A program made the translations under genes and the position numbers. Below the pieces are notes generated by a model that saw nothing but the letters and a program-made list of their open reading frames with translations, was not told the origin of the DNA and made no database searches. From Natrinema sp. SYSU A 869 (GTDB lineage Archaea; Halobacteriota; Halobacteria; Halobacteriales; Natrialbaceae), in the NCBI RefSeq assembly GCF_019879105.1, contig NZ_CP082248.1, positions 1 through 64,000 on the forward strand: 64,000 bases of DNA, read 5' to 3'. Position 1 is the first letter of the stretch. Each line of letters starts with the position of its first letter. Of the stretch, positions 27,122 to 36,176 are shown piece by piece.

Positions 27122-29692
27122 ATGAGCACAGATAGCGTTCCGTCACGAGCAGATACTGTCGTCATCGGTGCGGGTGCCGTCGGTTGTAGCGTCGCATACC
27201 ACTTGACTGAACTCGGGGCGGAGGACGTCGTCGTTCTCGATCAGGGACCGCTTCCGGTGACCGGTGGCTCCTCCACGCACGCTCCGGGGATCATGTTTCA
27301 GACGTCACCGTCGAAGATACAGACGAAGACGGCTCACTACACGAGCCGACTACTGAAAGACGCCGGCGTCTACAGGGAAGTCGGCGGTATCGAAGTTGCA
27401 CGATCGGAGGAGCGCATGGACTTCCTCGAGCGCCGCGTCGAGTGGGCGAAGTCCTACGGGCTCCCCGATCCGCAACTACTCGAGCCCGAGGAAGTCGTGG
27501 AGCACCTGCCGCTCGTCGACGAGGACGAGATCCTCGGCGGGTACTACTCCCCGACGGACGGTGTGGTGTCCGGCACTGACGCCCTCCAGTGGTACATGGA
27601 GGAATCGTCCGCCGACTTCTACGGTAACACTGAGGTGACGGACATCGAGACGGCGGCGGGCGAAGTGCAAGCTGTCGAGACCGATCAGGGACGAATCGAG
27701 TGCGGGCGGTGCGTCCTCGCGACGAACAACTGGGCGTACCAGACCGGACAGATGGTCGACCTCGATCTTCCGATCGCACCCGTCGAACATCAGTACGTCG
27801 TCACCGACTCTCTGGAGAATCTCCGAGGAAACGACTCGTCGCTCGGTGACGCTACGGCCGGTCTCGAGGTGCCTGGGGATCGGAATATCACCGAGTTCAT
27901 GGCCCAGCCTCCGGATAGACCGGTCGGCCGCGATCAGGACAACTCGCTGTACTTCCGTACTCACGGCGACGGGTACGGACTCGGGTCGTACAACCACGAA
28001 CCCCTGGTCGTCGATCCCGACGAGATGGGGAAAAACACCGACGAGAGTCAGGCCTCGGTTCACAGTTTCACCGAGAAACACTGGACGAAGCCAACTCATC
28101 CGAACCGGGACAAATCCCCGCAGCAGGCGTTCGACGAACTCCTTCCCGCCACTCAGGACAAGGAGTTCCAAGTTACCGAGAACGGTATCTTCGTCTACAC
28201 GCCCGACGGGATGCCCGTCATCGGCGAAACCCCCGAAATCGACGGCCTGTGGACCGGATTGGCGGTCTGGTGGACGCACTCGGGCGGGTACGGCCGAATC
28301 CTCGCGGAGTGGATGGAGAACGGCGTCCCCCGCCTTCCGTCCGGGCCGGTCGACACAAGCGGCATCCACGTCGCTCGGTTCGCGCCCCACGCGGGTAACA
28401 AAGAGTACCTTATGGACCGCGGTGGGAAGCGATACGAGCAAGTGTACAGCATCGTCGAACCGCGCTGGCAACCGAACGAGCACCGGGGACTGCGCGAGAG
28501 CCCCTTCCATCCGCAGCAGGCGGAAATCGGCGCCGAGTTCTCCCAGAGCGGCGGCTGGGAAACTGCGCAGCGGTACGAGTACAACGAGGATCTCGTCGAG
28601 AAGTACGAGGACCAGATCCCGGAGCAGGACGGTTGGCAGGGGATCAACCGATCGCCGATCGAGGGCGCAGAGCACCTCCACACCCGAGAAAACGTCTCCA
28701 TGTACGATATGACATCGTTCAGCTCGATCATGGTGGAGGGCGACGACGCCGACGAGTTCCTCCAGCAAGTCTGTAGCAACGACATGGAGATCAGCGTCGG
28801 GCGGGTTCGCTACACTACGTTGCTGAATGAGGGCGGCAACGTAATCGCGGACCTGACCGTGGCTCGCCTCGACGACGATGAGTACATGGTGTCCACCGGC
28901 GGCGGCAATTCGCCGGGGATCCACGGCTCCTGGCTCCAGAAGCATGCTCCCGAGACCGTCTCCGTCACCGTCGAGGAGTCGGCGAAGTGCACCGTCGGAC
29001 TGTGGGGACCGAAGTCTCGGCTGTTACTCCAGCGAGTCACTGACGCCGACGTCTCTAACGACGGCTTCCCGTACTTCGGCTGTAAGCGTATGTACGTCGG
29101 CGACGTGCCGGTGATTGCACTCCGGGTGTCGTACGTGGGCGAGCTCGGTTGGGAACTGTGGGCCCCGTCGGAGTACGGTCGGAAGCTCTGGGACACCCTG
29201 TGGAAGGCCGGCCAAGACCTCGACGTCAGACCAATAGGCGACAGTGCACTCGAGTCGATGCGCCTCGAGAAGGGATTCCGCCTGTGGGGAACCGACATCG
29301 ATACGGACGTCAACCCGCTCGAGGCCGGACTTCCTTTCGCCGTCGACCTCGATACGGAGTTCATCGGGAAAGAGGCGCTCGCCGAGGCCAAAGACGATGG
29401 CCTCGACAGCCAAGTCGCCTGTCTGACGCTGGACGATTCGACTGACGTGATGCTCGGCGGTCGGCCGGTTCTCGCGGATGGCGAGGTTCTCGGATACGTG
29501 CAGGCTGGCGACTTCGGCTACTCGGTTCAGGAGTCGATCGCCTACACGTACCTGCCCAGCGAGTACGCCGAGGCCGGTACCTCTGTTCAGATCCAGTGTG
29601 AGGGTGAAACGTACGACGCGACTGTCCGCGACGAACCACTGTTCGATCCCGGCCGCGACAAATCATCCGGTGACCGAACGATTCCAATATAA
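27122..29692 (+). CDS. FAD-dependent dimethylglycine/sarcosine dehydrogenase with GcvT-like domain (copy 1)
   Basis: 856 residues, the size of mitochondrial DMGDH/SarDH. N-terminal DAO-type FAD domain: TVVIGAGAVGCSVAYHL (GxGxxG, 16-21), GGSSTHAPGIMFQ (His at the position of the flavin-linked His in DMGDH), DGMPVIGETPEIDGLWTGLA. The C-terminal half is GcvT/aminomethyltransferase-like: NVSMYDMTSFSSIMVEGDDA, YVGELGWELWAPSEYG, LRLEKGFRLWGTD-type motif and a final beta-barrel. The family oxidises N-methyl groups and passes the one-carbon unit to THF as methylene-THF. Operon with the dehydratase 8 nt downstream. Which methylamine it prefers cannot be read here. Confidence 0.9.
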   Translation: MSTDSVPSRADTVVIGAGAVGCSVAYHLTELGAEDVVVLDQGPLPVTGGSSTHAPGIMFQTSPSKIQTKTAHYTSRLLKDAGVYREVGGIEVARSEERMDFLERRVEWAKSYGLPDPQLLEPEEVVEHLPLVDEDEILGGYYSPTDGVVSGTDALQWYMEESSADFYGNTEVTDIETAAGEVQAVETDQGRIECGRCVLATNNWAYQTGQMVDLDLPIAPVEHQYVVTDSLENLRGNDSSLGDATAGLEVPGDRNITEFMAQPPDRPVGRDQDNSLYFRTHGDGYGLGSYNHEPLVVDPDEMGKNTDESQASVHSFTEKHWTKPTHPNRDKSPQQAFDELLPATQDKEFQVTENGIFVYTPDGMPVIGETPEIDGLWTGLAVWWTHSGGYGRILAEWMENGVPRLPSGPVDTSGIHVARFAPHAGNKEYLMDRGGKRYEQVYSIVEPRWQPNEHRGLRESPFHPQQAEIGAEFSQSGGWETAQRYEYNEDLVEKYEDQIPEQDGWQGINRSPIEGAEHLHTRENVSMYDMTSFSSIMVEGDDADEFLQQVCSNDMEISVGRVRYTTLLNEGGNVIADLTVARLDDDEYMVSTGGGNSPGIHGSWLQKHAPETVSVTVEESAKCTVGLWGPKSRLLLQRVTDADVSNDGFPYFGCKRMYVGDVPVIALRVSYVGELGWELWAPSEYGRKLWDTLWKAGQDLDVRPIGDSALESMRLEKGFRLWGTDIDTDVNPLEAGLPFAVDLDTEFIGKEALAEAKDDGLDSQVACLTLDDSTDVMLGGRPVLADGEVLGYVQAGDFGYSVQESIAYTYLPSEYAEAGTSVQIQCEGETYDATVRDEPLFDPGRDKSSGDRTIPI

Positions 29693-29700
29693 TTTACAGT

Positions 29701-30938
29701 ATGAGTGAATCACGGGAATTACAGATACGATACGAGGATATTCGACAGGCACACGACCGGTTGGACGACGACACGGTAGTCAAGCGCACACCGGTCGAAC
29801 AGAGTACGTCGCTCGGAGAAATGGTCGGCGCCGAGGTGTACCTGAAGATGGAGCATCTCCAGTGGACCGGGTCGTTCAAGACGCGAGGTGCCTACAACAA
29901 GATCTCTCAGTCCGTCGAAGAGGGCGTCGACGAGTTCATCGCTGCCAGCGCCGGTAACCACGCACAGGGCGTGGCATTAGCGGCGACGAAGTGCGGAGCG
30001 GAGTCGACCATCGTCATGCCGAAGACCGCTCCGCAAGCCAAGATAGACGCGACCCGCGGCTACGGTGCAACAGTCGAGCTCGTCGGTCAGGACTTCCAAG
30101 ACGCGATGTCGTACGCTCAGTCGGAAGCCGAAGACAGCGACGCGGAGTTTGTCCACGCGTATGACGATCCAGACATCGTCGCCGGGCAGGGTACGCTCGG
30201 GATCGAGATGCACGAGGACTGCTCGGACCTGGACACCGTTGTCGTTCCGATTGGCGGTGGGGGCTCATCAGCGGGATCGCTACTGCTTTCGCGCACCTTT
30301 CACCCGAGACACGGATCGTCGGCGTCCAGGCTGAGGGGGCCTCAACAGTTCACGAGAGTCTGGACAAAGGGATGCCGGTCACGCTTGACGAGGTCGACAC
30401 TATCGCTGACGGGATAGCGACTGGCGGCATCTCGGACCTGACGCTTGACCTCATCAACGAACACGTCGACGAGATCGTGACCGTCTCCGATACGGAGATC
30501 GCAAAAGCGATCTTGCTACTGCTGGAGCGCGCCAAGCAGGTCGTCGAAGGCGCCGCGGCAGCGTCCGTCGCCGCAGTTCTGAGCCCCGATCTCGACGTTC
30601 GCGGCGAGACCGTCATGCCGCTACTCGGCGGCGGGAACCTCGACATGACAATGCTCCAGACGGTCCTTATCCATGCGCTCACCGACCGAGAACAGATCCT
30701 CCGGTTGCGCGTGCGGATCAACGACGCCCCGGGCAAGATGGCAGAGATCTCCGGAACTATCGCGAATCACGGTGCAAACATTCACGACGTCCGCCACGAT
30801 CGGGCGGTGGAGGATCTCAGCGTTGGCGATTCCTATCTTGTTTTCCGGATCGAGACGAGCGGCGCCGAACATGCCGAGTCGATCATCCGGGCGATCGAAT
30901 CTGAGGGATACATCGTCGAGGACGTTAATCAAAAGTAG
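29701..30938 (+). CDS. ilvA: Serine/threonine dehydratase with ACT domain (one-base frame break)
   Basis: 412 residues when restored. PLP type II fold: LKMEHLQWTGSFKTRGAYNK (Schiff-base Lys), AASAGNHAQGVAL, VVPIGGGG then, in the next frame, LISGIATAFAHLSPETRIVG, ESLDKGMPVTLDEVDTIADG, and the C-terminal ACT domain LRLRVRINDAPGKMAEISGT. The break is at GGGGG 30259-30263, one base short. It deaminates threonine to 2-oxobutyrate or serine to pyruvate. Being in an operon with a dimethylglycine/sarcosine dehydrogenase, serine (from GlyA) is the likelier substrate; the ACT domain implies amino-acid control. Confidence 0.88.
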
Positions 30939-31216
30939 AAATTAAAATTACATATAGTGGAAGTATCGTCCCGAAAAGGGACTACTACCTCGTGATTTAT
31001 TGGTAGAATATGTTTGGTATCAATCACTCCGGGGGGTTTATACGCCACTACGAAATCTTAGGTAATGGGTACCACCGTATGCTATCACGAAACAAGGGCG
31101 CCGCGCAAGCGGAAAGACCACGAGTCAAGAATGCACGAGAGAACAGCGTCGCGAGGTCGGCCGGATTCGTACCGACACGTACATCGCGTAACCGGGGCAA
31201 ACGTTGGTGATTGTAT

Positions 31217-32845
31217 ATGGTTGATTCTGAGCCAAACGATCGGTTCACTCGGTTCGTAGACGAACTCGACGTTCCCGTGTTTCTCGTCGGGTTCCTCACG
31301 GCGTTAGTAGCAGTCGTCGGGTTCGCGCTGGCGCCGGACACAGCCGCCAACGCTATGAACAGTGTGAACTCGGCTCTGTGGCAAAACGTCGGCTGGATGT
31401 ACATCCTCGCGATGTTCTTCGTCGTGGTGTTCGCGTTGTTCCTAGTGTTCGGTCCGTGGGGAACCATCAAACTCGGCAAGCCGGACGAGGAGCCGCAGTA
31501 CAGCTTCCTGTCGTACTTTGCGATGTTGTACTCGGCCGGAATTGCGGCTGGAATCGTCTTCTGGGGCCCGGCGGAGGCGATCTTCCACTACGACACGGTC
31601 CCGCCATTCGTCGGCGCCGAGTCACAGACGGCCGGCGCAGCGGTCGGTGCTGTTCAGTACACATTCTTCCACTGGGGTATTTCTGCGTGGGCTGCGTACG
31701 CTATCATGTCGCTTCCCATAGCGTTCTACGCGTACCGGCACGACGCGCCCATGCGGATCTCGACTGTACTCGCCCCGTTCCTCGGCGTCGACAATCTGGA
31801 CAACGGCTGGGCGAAACTGGTAGACATCCTCGCGGTGTTCGCAACCCTTGGCGGTATCGCGACGACGCTGGGGTTCGTCGGGAGCCAGTTCCTGACCGGC
31901 ATCGAGTACACCACCGGGATATCAGTCGGTGACGCCGGGACGGTTCTGACGATTACCGGCCTGACAATCGCGTTTACGCTGTCTGTGACGTTAGGTATCA
32001 AGAAGGGGATCCGTCGGGTGTCCCAGTTCAACCTGGGGCTGTTCATGATTGTCATGCTGTTGGCGTTCGTGCTGGGTCCGTCAGTGTACATCATGACGGT
32101 CACGACGGAAGCGATCGGGCAGTACATCAACCAGTTCGTCGCGATGAGTTTCTTCATGAACACGGGCAACGGTGCGAGCTGGGTCGGTAGCTGGACCATC
32201 TTCTACTGGGCCTGGTGGTTCTCCTGGACGCCGTTCGTCGGTCTGTTCATCGCTCGCATTTCGCGCGGCCGTACGATCAGGCAGGTCGTCTCTACGGGCG
32301 TCCTGGCGTCAACGGCGATAACAATTCCGTGGTTCGGGATCATGGGTGGTGCCGCGATCAAGCTACAATCGACCAACGCGGCGAATATCCTAGGTGCCAT
32401 CTCCGAGTACGGTGTCGCTGGCTCCGGGTACCCATTATTCGAGGCGCTTCCCCTCGGTGGCGTACTGAACCTCCTGTTCTTGCTGTTGATCACGACGTTC
32501 TTCGTCACGTCGGCAGACTCCTCAACGCTGGCGCTGGGGATGCTCACGACCGGCGGTAAACTCAACCCGTCTACGATCAACCGCGTGATCTGGGGGGCCT
32601 TGGTCGGGTCGCTAGCGTCCCTGCTAATGGTTGTCGGCGGTGTCGATGCGCTTCAAGCGTCGGCGATCATCACCGGCGGTCCATTCGCCATCATCACTAT
32701 CCTCGCGGTGCTGGCGATCAGTTACCCCTGTCGGGAAATCTGTCCGTTGTTCTTCGACACCGATCAATCGGACACCGTGTCGCGCTCGTCCGCGACACTC
32801 GACGCTTCAGAGGAGATGTCAGCCGAAGGGACAGATGATGACTGA
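31217..32845 (+). CDS. BCCT-family betaine/choline/carnitine transporter
   Basis: 542 residues, 12 membrane helices. Signatures: GPWGTIKLGKPDEEPQYSFL, SYFAMLYSAGIAAGIVFWGP, HWGISAWAAYAI, and the BCCT Trp motif in SWTIFYWAWWFSWTPFVGL then FIARISRGRTIRQV; TM10 FVTSADSSTLALGML. BCCT carriers import glycine betaine and related trimethylammonium compounds with Na+ or H+. The start is ATG 31217. A TATA-like TTTATACG at about 31036-31043 implies a leader of roughly 150 nt. Lying between the dehydrogenase and glyA, it is the likely uptake system for the pathway substrate, whether as nutrient or osmolyte. Confidence 0.93.
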   Translation: MVDSEPNDRFTRFVDELDVPVFLVGFLTALVAVVGFALAPDTAANAMNSVNSALWQNVGWMYILAMFFVVVFALFLVFGPWGTIKLGKPDEEPQYSFLSYFAMLYSAGIAAGIVFWGPAEAIFHYDTVPPFVGAESQTAGAAVGAVQYTFFHWGISAWAAYAIMSLPIAFYAYRHDAPMRISTVLAPFLGVDNLDNGWAKLVDILAVFATLGGIATTLGFVGSQFLTGIEYTTGISVGDAGTVLTITGLTIAFTLSVTLGIKKGIRRVSQFNLGLFMIVMLLAFVLGPSVYIMTVTTEAIGQYINQFVAMSFFMNTGNGASWVGSWTIFYWAWWFSWTPFVGLFIARISRGRTIRQVVSTGVLASTAITIPWFGIMGGAAIKLQSTNAANILGAISEYGVAGSGYPLFEALPLGGVLNLLFLLLITTFFVTSADSSTLALGMLTTGGKLNPSTINRVIWGALVGSLASLLMVVGGVDALQASAIITGGPFAIITILAVLAISYPCREICPLFFDTDQSDTVSRSSATLDASEEMSAEGTDDD

Positions 32846-33447
32846 CCGCTTTCGACGGCCGTGCTCGGCTTCGAGCGGCCGAAGTAGGAGCCACGGGAGC
32901 ACACCCTGTCGATGAGAGCCGTCGCGTCGAGGAGCACAATCGGCCGAAAACGAGACTACAGTAGCCACTGAACGTCACTATACACACAATCGTACGACGG
33001 GATCGCGGTTCGGAGCGAGCATCGTGAGCGAGAACCGCGGATTGTATGATCGGTACGTAATTCGTTTCAGTTACCACGATAGACCATTCGATCGTGGTCA
33101 AGGGTCCGAGTCAGTGCAGTCGACGTAGCCCAGACTGTCCTTTTACTGCTCGCCGCACAGTGATCTGTCCTCGTTGCCGTTGCATCGATCACCGTACTTC
33201 TCTGGCGATGTCTAGGGACACGCTCTCCCGGCCACACAGCGGCAGACAGCGTCGCGCAGTTTGATCATAGCGTCCGTCACTCGAGGCGGCGGGCCGTTCA
33301 GCCCTCGCGTGTCCGGTGTGGCCTTAAACGCAGTCTGCAGTCACGCAGCGTCGTTAGCCTGAGAGATAGGCGCGACGCCATTACTGCTCGAACCTACCTG
33401 CAAAAGAGTCGTGTGTACTCGTCAACCTGAGACGAGAGTCTCGCCTG
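32846..33447. other. Intergenic with hairpins, no gene
   Basis: 602 bp between convergent genes. Two inverted repeats: CGCGGTTC at 33004-33011 with GAACCGCG at 33032-33039, and ACCACGAT with ATCGTGGT at about 33073-33098. They may end the BCCT and glyA transcripts. No protein-like frame was found. Confidence 0.45.
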
Positions 33448-34698
33448 CTACCCGTAGATCGGGAACTCTTGGCAAAGGTGTTCGACTGTCGAAGCGGCTC
33501 GGTCGTGAATTTCCTCGTCTTCGGGATTGTCGAGCACGTCCACGATGAGGTCGGCGACGGTCTTCATCTCCTTTTCTCCGAATCCCCGGGTCGTGAGCGC
33601 CGGCGTGCCGACGCGGATCCCGCTGGTAACCATCGGCGACCGCGTTTCACCAGGAACGGTGTTCTTGTTGACGATGATGCCGACGTCGGACAGTAGCTCT
33701 TCGGCTTCCTTACCTGTGATATCGGGGTGGGAGTCGCGGAGATCCACGAGCATGAGGTGCTTGTCCGTTCCACCACTCACCAGCGAGAGTCCTCGGTCAT
33801 CGAACTTGTCGGCGAGCGTATCCGCGTTAGCTATGATCTGCACAGCGTAGGACTGGAACCCATCGGTGCTCGCTTCTGCGAACCCTGCGGCCTTGCCGGC
33901 CACGCTGTGCATCAATGGCCCCCCCTGCGCGCCGGGGAACACTGCGGAGTTGATGTCGTCCGCAAACTCCTCGTCACACATGATGATGCCGCCGCGGCCG
34001 GCGCGGATCGTCTTGTGCGTGCTCCCGGTGACAAACTCCGCATGTTCGACTGGCGATTCGTGGACGCCGGCAGCGATGAGTCCCGTCACGTGAGCGATGT
34101 CCGCGAGGTGGTACGCGTCGACCGTGTCCGCGATATTGCCGATACGTTCGTACTTGAATTCGCGGGGATACGCCGAGGAGCCACTAACGATGATGTCCGG
34201 GTCGAACTCGTGAGCGTGGCTCTCCAGTTCGTCATAATCGATGTAGCCCGTCTCGGGGTCGACCTCGTACTGTTCGACATCGTAGAGCTGTCCCGAGAAG
34301 TTGACGTTGTGGCCGTGAGAGAGGTGTCCACCGTGCGAGAGTGACAGCGACAGTATCTTGTCGCCCGGTTCGAGCACGGAGAAGTACACGCCCATGTTGG
34401 CCTGCGTACCGCTGTGGGGCTGCACGTTGGCGTGGTCGACTCCGAACAGTTCCTTTGCGCGTTCGATAGCGAGTTCCTCGACGGTGTCGACGTGTTGGCA
34501 GCCGCCGTAGTATCTCCCGCCGGGGTATCCCTCAGCGTACTTGTTCGTGAGGACGCTCCCCTGTGCTTCGAGCACAGCTTTCGAGACGTGATTTTCGGAG
34601 GCGATCATCCCTAGCGTCGATTCCTGCCGCTCACGCTCGAGGTCGATAGCCTCAGCCGTATTCGGATCTATCTGCTCGAGTGACTGTTTGAACGCCAT
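33448..34698 (-). CDS. glyA: Serine hydroxymethyltransferase
   Basis: 416 residues. Interconverts glycine plus methylene-THF and serine plus THF. Motifs: GMIASENHVSKAVLEAQGSV, NKYAEGYPGGRYYGGC, VDHANVQPHSGTQANMGVYF, VVADIAHVTGLIA-type stretch (HLADIAHVTGLIAAGVHESP), PLP Lys in TGSTHKTIRAGRGG, GGTDKHLMLVDLR. It consumes both products of sarcosine cleavage (glycine and methylene-THF), yielding serine for the dehydratase. It is divergent from the RidA-type gene. Confidence 0.96.
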   Translation of the reverse strand: MAFKQSLEQIDPNTAEAIDLERERQESTLGMIASENHVSKAVLEAQGSVLTNKYAEGYPGGRYYGGCQHVDTVEELAIERAKELFGVDHANVQPHSGTQANMGVYFSVLEPGDKILSLSLSHGGHLSHGHNVNFSGQLYDVEQYEVDPETGYIDYDELESHAHEFDPDIIVSGSSAYPREFKYERIGNIADTVDAYHLADIAHVTGLIAAGVHESPVEHAEFVTGSTHKTIRAGRGGIIMCDEEFADDINSAVFPGAQGGPLMHSVAGKAAGFAEASTDGFQSYAVQIIANADTLADKFDDRGLSLVSGGTDKHLMLVDLRDSHPDITGKEAEELLSDVGIIVNKNTVPGETRSPMVTSGIRVGTPALTTRGFGEKEMKTVADLIVDVLDNPEDEEIHDRAASTVEHLCQEFPIYG

Positions 34699-34836
34699 AT
34701 CTAGATGTCGATTATGGACGGTAAGTATCTTGCGTGCAGCGGGTATCCAACCTCAAAAAATAATATATCTGATGCTATATGCTGGTAAACCCGCGCATTA
34801 CCTGGCTTTAAGATACAGGAGTGAATATCGGTGTCT

Positions 34837-35217
34837 ATGAAGCGTGCAATCAGTACCGACGATGCTCCGGCAGCCGTGGGCGCGTACAGTCAGGCAACTA
34901 CGAACGGTGAGCTGCTTTTCACCGCAGGTCAGCTCCCGCTTACAACAGACGGTCAACTCCTCGACGATGCGCCGGTCGGTGAACAGACCCGGAAATGTCT
35001 TGAAAACGTCAGCGCGATTCTCCAGTCCGAAGAGGGATCGATGGACGATGTCCTCAAGACGACCGTATTCCTCGATGATATCGATGACTTCGACGAGTTC
35101 AACCAAGCGTACAGCGAGTTCTTCGACGAAGAGCCGCCTGCCAGAAGCGCCGTTGAGGTCGGCCGCGTTCCCAAGGGGGCGGCAGTCGAAATCGAGGCGC
35201 TCGCGGTAATCGAGTAA
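34837..35217 (+). CDS. RidA-family enamine/imine deaminase
   Basis: 126 residues: ISTDDAPAAVGAYSQATTNG, LLFTAGQLPLTTDGQLL, ALSED-like helix, then PARSAVEVGRVPKGAAVEIE with the substrate-binding Arg (PARSAVE-G-LPK signature). RidA hydrolyses 2-aminoacrylate and other enamines released by PLP dehydratases, protecting PLP enzymes such as GlyA. Here it is divergent from glyA and near the dehydratase, a fitting place. I use ATG 34837; GTG 34831 would add two residues. Confidence 0.9.
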   Translation: MKRAISTDDAPAAVGAYSQATTNGELLFTAGQLPLTTDGQLLDDAPVGEQTRKCLENVSAILQSEEGSMDDVLKTTVFLDDIDDFDEFNQAYSEFFDEEPPARSAVEVGRVPKGAAVEIEALAVIE

Positions 35218-35387
35218 TCGCAGTCGTCTACGTGGGAATCGATCGTCCACAACGTGACGTGTTCGCACGGACGCCGTCTAACGGCGTTCTGACAGTGAGG
35301 CTATGACCGGGTTGTCGACTCCGGTACAGTCGGCCGTTGCTCGGTTTTACCGATACGCCTTTTCCGTTCGGCGTGATATAGTCGTCT

Positions 35388-35549
35388 ATGTGTCAATACT
35401 GCAGCTACCGGTACCACGACGGCTGGACGCAGTTATTACAGTACGACGACGTGTACCAGAACATCATCAGTACAGAGTCGGAGGCGACGTACGGGTTCCA
35501 CGAATCGTGGGACGAACTTCGAGAGGAAGTCGGCTACGGCGCGTCCTAA
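35388..35549 (+). CDS. Small CxxC protein, 53 residues
   Basis: MCQYCSYRYHDGWTQLLQYD, DVYQNIISTESEATYGFHES, then WDELREEVGYGAS. An N-terminal CxxC, no second pair of Cys, acidic and Tyr-rich. A TATA-like GTGATATAG lies about 20 nt upstream, which fits a leaderless start. Not recognised. It could bind metal as a dimer or be a redox peptide. Confidence 0.5.
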   Translation: MCQYCSYRYHDGWTQLLQYDDVYQNIISTESEATYGFHESWDELREEVGYGAS

Positions 35550-35867
35550 TGGGGTCAATTCGGCTGAAGTTTTCGCAGGCAAGACTCGCACTTGATCCGA
35601 GGTAGTTCCGGTCGAGCCGCTTCGTCGGTCGGAGACCGATCTATCCCGTTAGCACTGGCTGCGGGCGACTGCTGTTCGCGGCCTGGAGCAGTCACTGGCG
35701 AACGACGATCATTCCGTAGCACTCGGTTTTCCGTAATAAGCGCAAGACGGAGTCTTGCGGACCGTTCGAACGGGGACAAGCCGCCGTGAACAGATGACAG
35801 ATGTCGCCGATGGTGTGACCCCTTCCCTTGTCTCCGAGACAATCGACCGGAGAACCGTCTCTTCGGT
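35550..35867. other. Intergenic, no gene seen
   Basis: 318 bp. High-GC frames exist on both strands but none has protein-like composition. GCAAGAC and GTCTTGC arms occur around 35579 and 35749, far apart and probably fortuitous. Confidence 0.4.
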
Positions 35868-36011
35868 GGCCCGAACTTTTGGACGCACGCAGCAATCTAC
35901 GTGATCGGTCCGGTCGCCGGCGCCATTGACTACGAGAAAATCGTTCTGACTCCCTACCAGACGCGGGATAAGACCGTACAGGGGACCTCGTCGAACGAAC
36001 CGGCAGACTGA
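35868..36011 (+). pseudogene. Possible aquaporin/MIP-family C-terminal remnant
   Basis: A frame without a start reads GGPNFWTHAAIYVIGPVAGA then IDYEKIVLTP and stops at 36009-36011. The FW-Y-IGP--GA pattern resembles the last membrane helix of MIP-family channels. No NPA motif is seen. Short, so low certainty. Confidence 0.3.
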
Positions 36012-36176
36012 TTCTCGGCGATACGGCCGGCGAGAGGTCCGCTGGTTAGTGTTTGTTTTCGGCTCGTGCGCTTCGAGAGCGCCCGAACCGGGCGGTGATT
36101 CGATGACTCTGTGATAGCTCCGATACAAGAAGTTTGCTCGAACAGAAGCAGTCGATGAGCGAGATGCCCGCGACGA

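Noticed and set aside
27476-28945. 489-codon minus-strand frame opposite the first dehydrogenase
   Set aside because: Antisense shadow of a complete coding sequence.
31010-31210. Possible 66-residue leader peptide before the BCCT gene
   Set aside because: Arg/Lys-rich composition is atypical for a halophile and no conservation can be argued.
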